A stretch of 64,000 bases of DNA, taken from Chrysoperla carnea (Eukaryota > Arthropoda > Insecta > Neuroptera > Chrysopidae). A program made the translations under genes and the position numbers. Positions 28,401 to 43,400 of this stretch are shown here, piece by piece. The number at the start of each line of letters is the position of its first letter. Within the stretch, counting starts at the first letter, position 1. The DNA lies in NCBI RefSeq assembly GCF_905475395.1, contig NC_058338.1:68893435-68957434 (forward strand), given 5' to 3'. The notes beneath the pieces were generated by a model. It saw only the letters and a program-made list of their open reading frames with translations, was not told where the DNA came from and did not search any database.

Positions 28401-31400
28401 GATCAATTTTGACTTCTAGGCTTCCCATCATAAAAAAAATGTTCAGACTTTTCATAATTTTACAAATGGTATATTTTATTAGACGGCTACTAAATGTGTA
28501 ATGCATTTAGGAAAATAAATCTTGCGTGTAAGAGCATAATGTTGTTACACACATGTCTGATGTTCTCATGTCTGATGTCCAACTACTTTAACATTTGTAG
28601 TTTCAACATCTTCACGAATAAATTATCATAATATTAAATAATTTTAACTTGAGAAACTTTCAAAAAAATTTGTTTCTTGAAAAGTTGTCTAGTAGTTGCT
28701 TCCAAATTTATTAAAAATCTATATAAATTTTGTTTATAATGTACTCACATGGACGGATTTGTTGGGTTTTATAAAATAGAGATGGACAATTTTAATATTT
28801 ATCAATTAAAATCTTAAATATATATTTTTTTAATCCAACAAGGAAATTGTTAGTAAACATTTCCAAATATGGCTGTAAGGCTAATGATAATATCTACCGA
28901 TCGGTCGGTTAAATCAAAAGAAATACTTTTTTATAATTTTAATTTAAATACCTGCAAAAACTACTTTCATAAAGAAAATTAAAACAAAATATTTTTTTAA
29001 ATGTCTGAGTTTACCTCCTCGATAGCTGTAAGCATCCTTCGATAATTAATATTCTGCAAAGGTTGAAAAAAATGTTGAGAGCTTTGGTAAATATTTTAAC
29101 CATAACAAACTTAAGAAATATTATTTCCTATTATTTTCAAAATATAAATTACTTTTAGGACAAACTTTAAATTTTGAAACGATTTGTCAGCTATTCTCAT
29201 TTAAAACTATTGGCAAATTTTTAATTATTTGTTTTTTATTTCCAGGTGTGTATCTTCAAATTTCAATGATCTTCAAAACCATCACCTATAAATATTGGTA
29301 AATACGCCATTTCTTTATACGTCTTTGATTTGAAATATTTGTAGTAATAAGTAACAAGTTGGTATTTTATATGAAAAGATTCTTGTTAGGAAAAATTTTT
29401 TTTTAATTCGAAAGCTAAAACTTGATGCCAAAAATGGAGGCACGTATAGCTGCGCTGTGGCTTGAGTGTTGAATTCAAGAACATTAAGCTTTTCGGCGAC
29501 TTTTTATTTGTTGATATGTTAAGAGAAGGCCTTTGAAAACACGTAAAAAAATTGTTAATTGCTGGAGTTATGCTACCAATATATCAAAAAGTTTGAAAAA
29601 TTGTTATACTGTTTGGATCGATTTTGCAAGCATATGGACAACATTACTGTTCACATATACAGCAAACTTAAAAATCGCAAAAGAACAGTAAAATACAAAA
29701 CGTCGTTTCTATAAATTCCACGAGCTCAAGCCAAACTTAAATCCTCTTTGAACTCAGAATTCAAGTAAAACAATGTGTAAAATTATGTTGACCCACGCTT
29801 TTGAACTCACTATCAAGTAAAAATTATTTTGACCCACGGTCAGATATGATTTTTTAATAATATTAATATACATTCATAAATATTAACTGACTTTATTATT
29901 AATATAAGCCCGAAAATTGATACGCTTGCGGATCTCACTCACAACTCTTGTTACAATTTTCCTAAAAAAATATTTATATCCTAGCTCGAAAGTTCTGATT
30001 TAGGTTTACTTCGAAAAATAACGACTAATTTTTTGCAAATTAGATTTTGACGATATTTATAATATCGATTAAAAAGATACTGAAACAAAACTGGCGCAGG
30101 ATTTTTATATATTTTAGGGTGGAACAGATTATTTTAGATGAACAAAAGGCTATGTGCACCCAGGGCCTAGGATAGCTATTTAGCCACTCCGGACATTAAT
30201 AACATTTGCCGTCATTTACACTCATACCATACACAGGGTGTCTTTTTTAAGTTGCCATATGCTTGAAACTCGATAAATATATTTAATCGAGGAAAATGCT
30301 TCAATCGAAAAATATTTTTTTTAAAGGGACACATCTTACTCCAATTAATCACTCTGATTCATAACTGACAAACATTAGGTGAACACTAGAAAGTTACGAA
30401 ATAAGAAAGTTGTTATTTATAAATACGCAAACATTTTTTTGTAAGCCGAATAGCTTAGACGGAAATTGATAGCAAAAATCTAATTTTTTGTGCGTTTGTT
30501 CATTCGATTTAACTCAATTGATTTTTATAAAAAACGAGTCACTTTTATTGAATTAATTGGAAATTTTTCCGATTTCCATTATTTGCCATTCCGGGAGGTT
30601 GCCCGTCTCGTCCCTCCCCCTGTATCGGGGCCTGTGTAATGAAACTAATGAAATTTATCGAAGTAGGCTTTAAATGTTTTTTTGTAGGGATTTTAACAAT
30701 TGATGTGATTGGCGTCTAGATCAGAGTCTTGAACTGTTTTTTGGGCTTGGGATTTGCTGATAAAATTAAAAGAAGAATGTTTTAAATTTTTGGAAAATAC
30801 ACCATAAGTATTGGGGTACATCAAACTGTGTTAAAATGAACTAGTGCTAAACGTTACATTGCGTTTGCGTTTGTAAGAAGTATTAATAATATCTTATCTT
30901 GATAATCATCAATGTGCAGAATCTGAACACAGATACACCATAATGACAAAATCATGTATTTATATTTAATATCAATATTAAATCAGATAAGTAATTTATA
31001 ATGCTTGCTTGCATGCATGTTAGAGAGGTGTACTCTAGAAAAACATTGAGATATGTGAAGATAAAACGATTATAAAAAAAATATACTTAAGTACATGAAG
31101 ATTGAATGTTTATAACATTTTTATTCGATATTTTTAAGAAAATAAAAACAAATGGTGTAAAATACTCAAACGACACCCATATACACTTAATTAAAAATAA
31201 TGAGAATCATTTTCATGTGTCTAAGTTATGGTAGTATGAGCGCTAAGGCAAGTTTAGACTTGGGGTTGAAATTATTTGTAACGTATTTTCAACTTTGATC
31301 ATAACTTCATGAATGTAGACGAAAAATATGAATTAAATTTTTCGATATCTGCCTTGTTTTTCGAAATATTGAAAGCTAAATTTTATATTTTAGATATTTT

Positions 31401-34400
31401 CAAAATTACTCCAGATATCGAAAAATATTATTCTTACTTTTCGTCCTTTATTGACAAGTTCAAACATAATTCACCATCAAAATTGAAAATATATAATTTT
31501 TTTAATTTGTGTCCTCACTATCGTGCTCATACGCCCTTAATTAGTCGGGCACAATGGGTTTTTTAGTTTTCAATAATTTTTTAAGGTTTTATCTTTAATT
31601 TTAATAGTTTTTTTTTTTATTTCTACGGGCTAGCTTTGGAGAAATCTATGCAAATATATCATCCATCAAACGTTTTCCCAAAATGCCAATTAGTCCGTGG
31701 GACAGTAAGGACGCTTTTTAAAATGATACATATATTAGATATACTTTAAATTTTGTAAGTTGCTTTCTTTTGGCGATTATATCAAACGCCTCTTTACGAC
31801 TTTTTTCAAAAGCGCTGCGTTCTCAAATTAGCACGATGACGTCATATCAAAGCTATCGATCTGAAATTACGCACCAGGGAGTTTGCCGGACACTAGCGGT
31901 GCAGTATTTTTGTCGAACAAAATATTTTATTGCTTAATAGTCATTAAAGTTAGCAAGTGGTCATGATGTCCGCAAATTTCTTGTTGCAATTTTTCAGATC
32001 GATAGTGCAAATATTACGTCATCGTGCTCATTTAATCACGCAGCACTTTCGAAAAAAGTCGTAAAGAAAAGTTTTGTAGATTCACCAAAAGGAAGCAACT
32101 CACGAAATGTCAAGTATGTACATATCATTTTAAGAAGCACCCCTACTATCTCATGGACTAAATGTTAAATATGCCTACTTTTGAAGTCATTTATTTATTT
32201 GAATAATCGGGCAACCACCCTTAAAATTTCTGAATTGATTTAGACTTAGTTCAACTTCATATAAAAAGAAATCAAGTCTTTTTGTCCAGAATTTCCCTTG
32301 GCACTCGTACATCCTCAAACACGAAATCAATAAGAATTTTTTTAATTTTCTTTCAAATATATTTTTCAAATGTCAAATTAAAAAATACCCTGTATATAGA
32401 GGTCTTAATATGGTAAAGTACGATTAAATTTTATACATTTTTGTTCGATTACAAAAAAAAATAACATGTCATGTTTTGAGGAATTTTTATAATGTGAACC
32501 ACTTTCACAGTTTCACAACTTTTTTTTTTTTTTGTTTTGAATGGAAATCATTTTTTTTTTTCAAAATAATGTTTGTTTTACTTACAAGATGCGAATGATA
32601 TAAAATAAATCAAAGCTGTTTGGGTGACATATCAGCAACGTCATTCAGAGGTTCTATCAATCATCAATCAAAGTCACTTGAAATTTTAACATGAATACTG
32701 AATAAATATAAGTTTTTGAATTTTTTTTTTTGCAGTAAGTAAGATACGCATCTGTAAAAAAAGTGGGAGTTACTTTATAAAATTCTAAACCACAATAAAA
32801 GAACAATTCTTATCCAAACTAAAATTTTTTCCTCCAAGCATTTTGGAAGTCCTTCCAAACTTAAATACAAATTTCAAACGACTCATCAAATTTTTATAAG
32901 TAGTTGAAAATACAATTAAATTAATTTCAAAATAAAAAGAAATGGACTCACTATTGAAATGGTATGTTAGTATACCAAAATAACATACCATACTATTTAA
33001 AGATGTTCCTCTTTTTTGCAAAGAATTTTTGAACTAGAATGAATGAGTGAAATTTTTGAAGAACAATGAATTTCAATCAATTTTTCTTGAGCAATCATTT
33101 ACTATTTTATTTCTAAAAAATGATCTATAGATATGTCATTGTAATTGGCCATGTCGACGAATGGTTTTCATTACGTGATTTTAGAATTTTGAAGAATTTA
33201 AGTTATAAATAAATTTAAAAATCAAAATACCCGCCTGCGTAAAAGGTAAAGCAAACTGCGTATAAAATAAAATTTTATTCTAAAAACTGAAAAAAAAACA
33301 AGTAAAATTTACAAAATTTAAAAACACCCGAGAAATTTTTCGGTACGGAATCCTTAACTCGCATTTGAAACGTATCTAACAACACTCTCTATTAAATTAC
33401 CTTTTTCCTTAGAACCTTCTCCAAACTGAACCGATTTTGAAACCTAAAGTGGTACTTGAAACAGAGCTAAGAATACTCCCCATTAGTTTACTTATCAAAC
33501 GAAAAAAAAATCCAGATGGGTTCATCTGTTTAGGCGACACAGGCAGGCATACAGACACACAGACAGACAGACTTAGCGGTCAAACTTATAACACCCCTTT
33601 TTTGATTCGGGAGTTAAAGAAAAGTCTAATAGTCTACATAGCTCTACTTTTACAGTCGGAATTCATTAAAATCTTTACCGGCTAAAATCTTCCCAACAAT
33701 GAGTCTCTACTGTTAAAATCGCTATGTAAACTATACTGGCTCAGTTTTTAATTAAAGATATATTTTTTTCGTTTTTTACGTAGTTTGCTTCACATTTTCG
33801 CCATTGGATTTTTTTATTTTTAAAAATTTTCAATCATATCCCACTTAACATAGTTCGAAGATTTCATTGTCAGCTTATGGATACATGTTTGGCCCTGGGC
33901 GGCGCTCTAGAGGTCAATTAAACCGATTTAAATGATTCTTTCGACAATCGAATTATCTATTGAATATCTATTCAATGATACCCCACTTAACATATTTCGC
34001 CTATTTTCATTTTTTTCTTTTTTATAAAATGGCGTCTGGTTGTCGCCATATTGAATTTTCATTAATGCCATGTCTTAACTAACACTTGCAAAGAGTGCCA
34101 GAAAGGAACAAACAAACATACAGATATATAGGCTCATAAAGACATAACCTCTCGGGCAAAAACAAACAAAATTTTGGTTCTTTGAGAAAATAATTTCAGT
34201 TTTGATAAAGATTGAGAACTTATTTCAATGATTGGCGGTTTACTACGGGATTTTTACTAATAATATATAACGTTTTACTGTAAATATGATCTGCATATGT
34301 CCATCTGGTAACTAATTTTTATTATTTAATACATATAATATTTATAAGAAAATAAGTATAAATTATAAATAAATGTAAATTTAGTATTCTAAAAATGGTA

Positions 34401-37400
34401 TCAATTACATTTCGTATGGTTTGTCTGTAATGTAAATCAGATCTGTAATGCTGGTTTATTACATATAAGTAAACTAATATGTAAATAATATGTTCAATCG
34501 AATTATGTAAATAGTTGTTATACATGTATGACAGCTTGAAGAACATCTTGTGCAAAATTTATAATATATCTAATAAAAATATACCTAGAGTTTCGTATCT
34601 ATCGTATTAAAATTTATCTCTATATGATTTAAAATTTAAAGCTCATCGTAAAAAGAGTAGCTAGGTGACTAATGACAAGTTGAATGGCTTGATTACTGCG
34701 ATACTTCCTCAATAATTTCGGTAATGGAACATGTAGAAACGAAAAAGCATAATTGCCTAAATATTGAAAGTGTAAAAACAGTTAAAATAAGAATCAGATT
34801 TTCTAAACAAACATGATAATTTTCTTCGTTTTGAAAATGTACTGCCTTTTTCAAATATGTACAGAAACGACCTTAAAAGTTTGCTAATTGATGCTAAATA
34901 GGATTTTTTTCTTAAGGAGCAAAGTTTTATTGTACTAAAAAGATAAAAACAATTTTTCCTCTGAGTCATACTTGACTGTTTGTAAAAGCTTGGAGCGCTC
35001 AAGTTAAAATATTATGGATGGTTCGGAACACCTCAAGCTTTCACAAGTATATTATATAGCTTTAACATATTGTTAAGTATAGCACCTCTCTTATTTTTTA
35101 AGTGAAAACTTCTTTTGGCACGTTGAGCACTTTTTGAATGAACAAAATGATGGAACTCGCGTCACCGTCATCGCGTATGTTTGTAATTGAACTCTTCCTA
35201 AACGGATAGACCGATTTTGATGAAATTTTGTGTGTGTGTTCAAGTGAATGCGAGGATGGTTTAGATTCACAATTCGGTCCACTCACAAAATGTTTTGAGA
35301 TTTTCTCATCAAAAAATTAAAATTCATGAAATAAATGGTGGCAAACGCATATAAATAATATATTACATTACATCTTACTATTCAAATGATTTTAGTGTAT
35401 TTAAACAATTCACAAGTTACTTAGTTTTCACTTCTATCGGCAATCTCCAATGACCCCACATGTTTCTTTTTAAGAAAAGTATTTAAAAGATAGATACATA
35501 TAACTTAAACAAACTTTTTTTACATTTTTTGCAATGAATCTGTACTTGTTAAAAGATTTAAGTTATTTTTAAAATCACATCATTTAATGAATAAATAAAA
35601 AATTAAAATCAAAATGTAAATGATTGATGAGCATGTTAATTACTTAGTTTGTTGTAACAATCATATGTGATGATGATAAATTAATTAATATTTACATCAA
35701 TAAACTGAAACAACTCGAATATTGAATGGTTTTAAATAATTTAATTAATGAATCCATTCATAAGATATAAGATCAAACATGTGTTTTTAAATCGGATAAT
35801 AGTTTTTGGGATTAATTTCTACTTCAAAATTATGGTCTTCATAATAATAACGAGTGAATAACAATATAGGTCGTAAACCATTGCAATCTGGATTCAAACA
35901 TCACACAACAGGGTGTCGTTTTTAAATTAACAGATGCTTGAAACTCGATAAATAAATTTAATCGAAAATGCTACCACAACTTAATTAAAACCTCACTCTG
36001 ACTCATAACTGCCAAAAATTAGATTAACGCTTTAAATTAGAAAGTTGTTCTTTATTAATACGCAAACATATTGTGTTTGAAACATTTTTTTGCAAACCGA
36101 ATAGTTTAGACAATAATTGATAGCAAAACTAAAGCTGTTTGTGCGTTTGTTCATTTAATTTGAACAAAACTGCTCTTTACATAAACATTAATCATTTTTA
36201 CCTAGGGTACCTCGATTTCGCAAGAACCATTTTACAAAATAAACTGTGCGGTTTGCGGACAAATGTTTAATCAATAACAACTTTCTAATTTAAAATGTTC
36301 ATCTATCGATTATCAGTTATGGAGTAGAGTGAGTTTTTCATTGAGCTTGAAAAGTCAGGTTTTATGTCTGCGTAAGTTGTGCGCATACACACCCAAGCAT
36401 TTTTATCGGTAAAAGTTATTTTTCGAGTTTCAAGTAAGTATATGTCAACCAAAAAAAGCCACTCTGTATGTATAGAAAAGTACACACGACTGGACATCGA
36501 ACCTCGAACCCCTGGCTTACCGAGTAAACGCTCTTTCACATCGCACCAATGGAGCTATCGTCGAAAGGGTGCTAGTTAGAACAGTTACAGTTAATTTTTA
36601 TATACAAAATTTCTGATAGGTCCCACTCTAGGCCTTTCATATCGTGTTTTTTACTTTGAATAATTATTTTCAACATTTATACACCTTTATAAATTTTTTA
36701 AACACCCAATGGACTGTAAAATAGTAGTTACTGTTATTTTGAAGTAACAAAAATTAATTGAACTTTCTTTGAAAAAATCGACATAAAAATTTCTCACTAA
36801 TTTGCATGACGGATATTTTAACCAATTACAAAGTTATGTGAAGCATTTTATTTTTATTTTCATAAAAATATATAATATTTTTATTTATATCATAGATTTT
36901 GCGCAAGGTTTCAGGTGGCAGTCACAATTATCGTAGCAAGTTAGAAATATGTTTTACTTTGATTGCTTTCAATAAATCTTCATTAGTTTAAATTTTTTAC
37001 CTGATTAAAGTGTAATTGTTCATTTAGTTTGTAACGTTAAGTTATTTTTATTTTTAAAAAAAATTATGAATAAAATTGAAAAAATATTTTAGAAAGAGTG
37101 CGTATGGCTGCTAGGCAGCACAATTATCTTTATTAGTATTGAATGGTATGGCATCCTGAAATTGGTATGTCAAAAAATATAATATTTAGTTTACATCAAA
37201 GTCGACTGATTGCAGACTTATTTCCAAGTGGTTCACAGCCTAAAAATGAATCGTTTTCCACAACAAACTCACCACTTATTTCAATAAAAACGTACGGTAT
37301 AAATGTTTTGAAATAAGATAATTATGATAAATTTTTTTTTGCAAAAGTAGAATTCGAATAAAATTCAAATAAGTAATCGTGCATTACTTATAAGTAAAAA

Positions 37401-40400
37401 AAAAATATATTGACATTTAATTAATATTCCTATAATTAAAAACCAATTTACATTCTAATGTAGTTGTTTTTAAAAAAAATTTAAAAAGAAAAAAAAACGA
37501 GTTTTCCATTCTTGGTGCACAAAATAAATAAAAAGTGGTTACTAATTGCGAATAACTATATTTAAACTCTTTTTGGCAAAAACATATATATTTAAAATAA
37601 CGATAAGTAATTATACTTGAAAGAAATTTGTTTAACAGAAATAAATTTTAATTTCAACATACTTAGGGGATCAAAAATATGTATGCGTTAAAGAATATTA
37701 AAATCGAAAATATTTATGTAAATATTATATTAAAATGTACATAATTTAACGAATTTAGCAATATGTGCGGTATAGTGACGTAATATTTGTCTCTTATCCC
37801 AAGAAATATAGAGCTTAATTAAAGAGAATTGAAAAAAATACACTCGAACCCGTCCTACCAATTATCTTCTTTTTTTTTAAAGTTGGCTTACAAAATTGAT
37901 AAATAGGCAACTTGAATTACGAATACGTTATACATGTATAATAGTTTTCGATTAATTGACAAACACTTAACATTTGCGTCATACAAATTGCCTAACTAGT
38001 AATTTTTTAAGTGAACTTCAACATTGATCGTTTAATTGAATTAAAAATTTATTTTTGATTAACAAATAGAAACATTTGCGCCACTTACTCATGCGTTACT
38101 TGATATGATATTTGACACTTATGAAACACATTCCTTGAGGTTTTAGCAAAATGCAAGCGGTTTTTTTTCATTTTCCTTTATTAGCCGATTTTTGTAACAT
38201 ATTTTACTGTACTAATTAGGCTCATATGTTAATTCATTAAATCGTATATCAAAATAAAACAAAAAATATTAGTACTTCCATGGCCATAGCAAGACAACTT
38301 ATATATCAGAAGCTCTTCACCTGATTCAAACAATTTTAATTATAAGTACGGATCGAAATTGCTATTAGAAGTTGTTTGTACCATAAGGAGAATACCTGTA
38401 ATTTTATCTCTGTGTTTTTGCAACGTTAAACTCGAAATCCTCAGTAATTTCATTAATTTAAAAATATACAAGCAATTAAAGATTGTTTCATACAAATGTC
38501 ATTACTTATTTACTCCACAATAATTCATAATGTTTGAGATTCAAACATGATAGGTATGAATGACAGACATACTGCACATAAATACATTATTTATCGTACA
38601 TTTTTTCCTTTAATCTAACTTATAGTTATAATTTACCAAGAATTTATACTCACATGTATAATAATGTGTATACTTGCGCTAGAATTTGCTTCAATGGTTA
38701 CTTAAACAACAAGAATACTTAGCTCTAATATTAATATAGTGGGAGCTTAGCTTGAAATTAAGCTAAAATATTTCACATCTGGCAACCAAATACTCCCTTT
38801 TGGATTTAGATAAAACGTTTATTTTCATAATCTTTAAGAGATACAAATAATAAAATTTACAAGTTTAACAAAAAAATGTACTATCCGAATCCAAAAGGGC
38901 GTATTGGTTGCCAGATGTGGAACTTTTGTCAGCTAACCCACCCCACTAACATAGAAAGAGCCCTTCATCTATCATAGCTCCAACAATTCAATGGTTTCTC
39001 AAGATTAAGTTTTGCGTTTTCACATCTTTTTTCTTAAAACCTTTAATAAATAATTACTTGAATACACTTCTATAATAGAAAACTGTTTAGTTTACAATAA
39101 ATACTTCTAGCAAGAAGTTCTTGCTTTTGAAAAATTGAATATTAATTTTCTTTGAATTTTTCTTCTATTTGTCCGATTATAAAGATTTTTATAAAAACTT
39201 ATAAATCTATTATTCTCATTTACGAATTTATAGTCACGTTTAGACTCTTAAAGTACCTACATTTTCGCTATCTCTCTTTTTTTTTGTCACATTCACAGGT
39301 AGAACTATTTTTTTAATCCAACGCTCCAAATCATAAATCATATTTTAGTATGAATTCAATTTTATGACATATTCAACAGTGTCGTGAATTCTTAGACACT
39401 ATGTAAATAGTTTAACTCCTAGTTACTCGAAATTTTGCTCAATATTCTACTTTGGTCAGGAATATGCATTCCGTATAAATTGCAGTGCTACAATGTAAAA
39501 TGTTAGTTACTACAGTTATTTTTTTGGCATTCAATCGTTTTCTCACACTCATTTTAATGATAAGAAGCATTTTTTTGTTATCTCGCCCATCTTACCATAC
39601 TTGTTGTCAATACTGTGTTTGACATCTGTCAACACATTTCGTCGCAGCTTTGAGAACTGATTGTCTAAAAAAATTATATTATTCTAATTTTCATCAAACT
39701 ATACTTACTTACAATTATTATTCTCGTTAAAATAAAAACTTGTTTGCAAAAAAATATATAAGAGGGTATTAAGGTTATTCAGGCGCTACAGAAAAAAAAA
39801 AAACTATTAACTTAAAATTTTGAGAAATTGTTTACTTTTGGTCCCCAGATGAGTAATATACTAATTTTGTTTTAGCTATATATACCTTACTATCTTGATA
39901 CCCGCCGCTTCGCTGGGCTTAAAAGTGAAATTCACCGCTTTATAGCCTCCACTTCTATTGGCCTCACTTACACCCCTTCCATATTACCCGAAGGGATTGT
40001 TTTACACAGCTAAAATATTTACACAGTTTTCAATATTTTTAAGTGTCAAATAGTCATAATTCATTGAGTATATCGGAAAAGATAGCCATGAATTGTGTTA
40101 CATTTACTATTTTAAATTTTTACAGAAATCTTAAATTTATGGTTCAAAATGATAATCATAGATAGAGCAGTAAAATGCCAGAATAAATATAATTTTTTTT
40201 AATTTCCTTTTTTTTAACATATCTAAATTATTGCTCATGGTACAATTTCATTAAAATCCATTCGCTAATTTTTGCGTGAAAGCGTAACAAACAAACAAAC
40301 ATTTATTGAATGTATGAAATTTAAAAAAAAATATTCTTTGCAATCTCAGTGTGGTAATAACATGTAATATTCTTATTCATTAACGATAACTGATAGATAG

Positions 40401-43400
40401 CATATAACATGTTTAATTACTAAAAATAATAAATAATCGTCTCTCTGTACGTCCGGAGGGGGGAACATTTTCGTGAATTTTTTATTTTTTTAATTAAAAT
40501 ATTAACAATCATACTTTTTTTTAAATGTAATGTACGAGATTTAATTTCTAGAAGTCGAAGTTGAAACAACATTATCGAAAATGTATTCCAATTTTTACTG
40601 ATTAGCTTACATGAACAGTTCGTCATATTTTTAAACAAAAGGCAACTAATATACCAAAATATAATAGATCAAAAATTCTGATTTTTATACAATGCATATA
40701 TGTAATATGCAAGGTATACTAAGTTTAGTCCCAAGTTTGTAACGCTTAAAAATATTGATACTATGAACAAAATTTTGGTATAGGTGTTTATAAAATCACC
40801 TAATTAGTTCATTTTCGGTTGTCTGTTCGTCTGTTCGTCTGTCTGCCAACACGATAACTCAAAAACGAAAAAAGATATCAAGCTGAAATTGCTGAATACG
40901 CTGAATACAGCGTATTTAGGACGTAAAAAGTGAGGTCGAGTTCGTAAATGAGCAACCTAGGTCAATTGGGTCTTGACCTATGGGTCCGTAGGACTCATCT
41001 TGTAAACCGTTAGAGATAGAACAAAAGTTAAATGTAAAAAATTTTCCTTATCAAAAAATAAACAACTTTTTGTTTGAAACATTTTTTCGTAAACATCACT
41101 CTTTACCCGTGAGGGCGGAAATTAGGCGTAAATTATATAGTATGTATTATATGGGAATATCTGTTACATATGTGGGACATGTATGTATGTGTAATGTGAT
41201 AGAGTAATCAACACTGTCTTTGCATGGTATTTCAACAATTTCAACTCAGTCAATTGTTTGTTTTCACTTGTTTGCTATACATTGCCTTAATGTCCAATCA
41301 ACCTTAAGTATCGTATATCATATCTTGTGCTTGTTTTTTCTTAGCGTAATGGTTGTGTAGTTTTACAATGCATACATGTGGTAATGATTATACAACGATG
41401 TCATTACATTGACGTCATTACACAGACCATTTTGAATCAGATAAATATTAGATTACAAGTGTGTACACAATATTAAATTTCTTACAAGAGAGTAATTCTA
41501 TATCAAAATTGTTAAATGCTACAAACAGTATGGCCAGAAAAGCTTACAATATCTAGAAAAACCATAGGGCGTTGAATGTTCTTTTTAAAGCATACTTATT
41601 TAACACAAAATCTAAAGAATTTTTTTTCCATAAATTACAGGAGCTATTTTTTTATTTAAATAGCTTCAGTATCACGTACTGAATGTAAATGCACAAAGAA
41701 CTTGGGAGGGAGAAAGTGTCTCCATATTGAGAAAAATTGAAAACCGAAATAACCCCCGAAACATGCGAAAAGTTATAGAAAAGTACCTCGAACGAATAAA
41801 CTGCTGCAGAAAGGCTAGAGGCGGCCATTTGACTAAGATCGTCTTTCATATTAAATGGATTATAAGTCCTTAATATTCGATTAATGAAAATATTACTAAA
41901 ATTTTTACATTTTGATTGATTAAAAAATTGTAGTTAGGAAACTCAATTAAGATCACCTTTATACTTATTGTGATTGCGTATCTAATTACGTGTACACTTC
42001 ATTGTATTTTTAAGTGACCACCCTGTATAAAAATATAAATCCATTGAATGAAAATAGATTTTAATGAACAAATCTAATATAAATTTTTGCATCTACGTTA
42101 ATAAATATTATTGATTCTGTCAATCAACAATTACACCATTCAATATATTATTATCTATTAATCAATAAATTCCTGTATATATTTTATACCTGCTTATATT
42201 GATAAAATCAATATAATCGAATCATTAATAATACATTAAATTATTGTTTTATCAATAAAAGTAAATCTTAATTGTCTTTAAGTTTGCAATTCAGAAATTA
42301 CACAACTTTTTTACTTCAGAAGATTTATTTTTGTCTGAATAAAAAATAAAAAATTTTTTATTCCTTACGATACGGAGACTGTTAATTTTTAAAAATCAAA
42401 ATAGATTTTACTCATTGAGAAATTGTAAGAAACGGGAAAATATTTGAAATGCTGAAATTTCCGCAAAACAATAACTATCTGCCGAGAAAATTTATGAAAT
42501 TTTACTTACGTTGCCCATCTATACAAACTGTCCAAAACCTTAACCCACAAAATCGAATAATGGTGTTGTCAATGGAATCAACCTGTTATTAATTTACCTG
42601 AGTTTAAAGAAATTCCACCGCCTAATTCAAAGTATTAGGTTAATTGTATGTGGTTTAACCTCTTTGCCCTCTTCTGACTTTGACCTGTTTTGATCCTTTC
42701 CGGTCCTTCTTCTTTTTTTAAATACTAGTCTTAGAATTTAAACAACAATACAAAAATGTGAATTAACCGATATCCTTATTCGGTTTAATACTAGCTATTA
42801 TTTTCTTAAAATTTAAGAATCCCAGGAAAGGTAGTATACTCTGGCATGTTGGGAAAAATTTATGGCCATGTTTATTTCTTAAAAGTTATCAAGATGAAAA
42901 TATAATATTAAATATTAAAAAAATTATTTTTGACGCCACAAATAGCTACCATTTAAACCAATTTATCTTATTTTTAATTGGATAATCGATCATTGTCTGA
43001 TCGAATAAACAATAATAAAATATCATTGATTTAATGATTATCGAGGTAATCATTTATTTTTGACTGAATTAATATAATAATAATCAATATTATTTTGCAC
43101 AGTGTCGTAGGTAATAATCGTTACTTATTGTTCATTTAGTTAAAAATATTTTAATATGATTTCAAAAGCGCTTACAATGAAGAAGCACTGAAAAATTCCA
43201 TTAAAATTTTTCTGAAAACATATTTTCAGAATTTAAAAACTTCCCTATTCTTATTAGAAAATAAAAATTTAGTTCTGAAAATTTAATATCAACTTATTTA
43301 ACAAACATATTTCATTGGAAATAAATCGTCGAAATTTATGAAATTTCGGTTTCTTCTTCGACACGGCTCTGATTTTATATTATTAAATCAATAATAAGAA

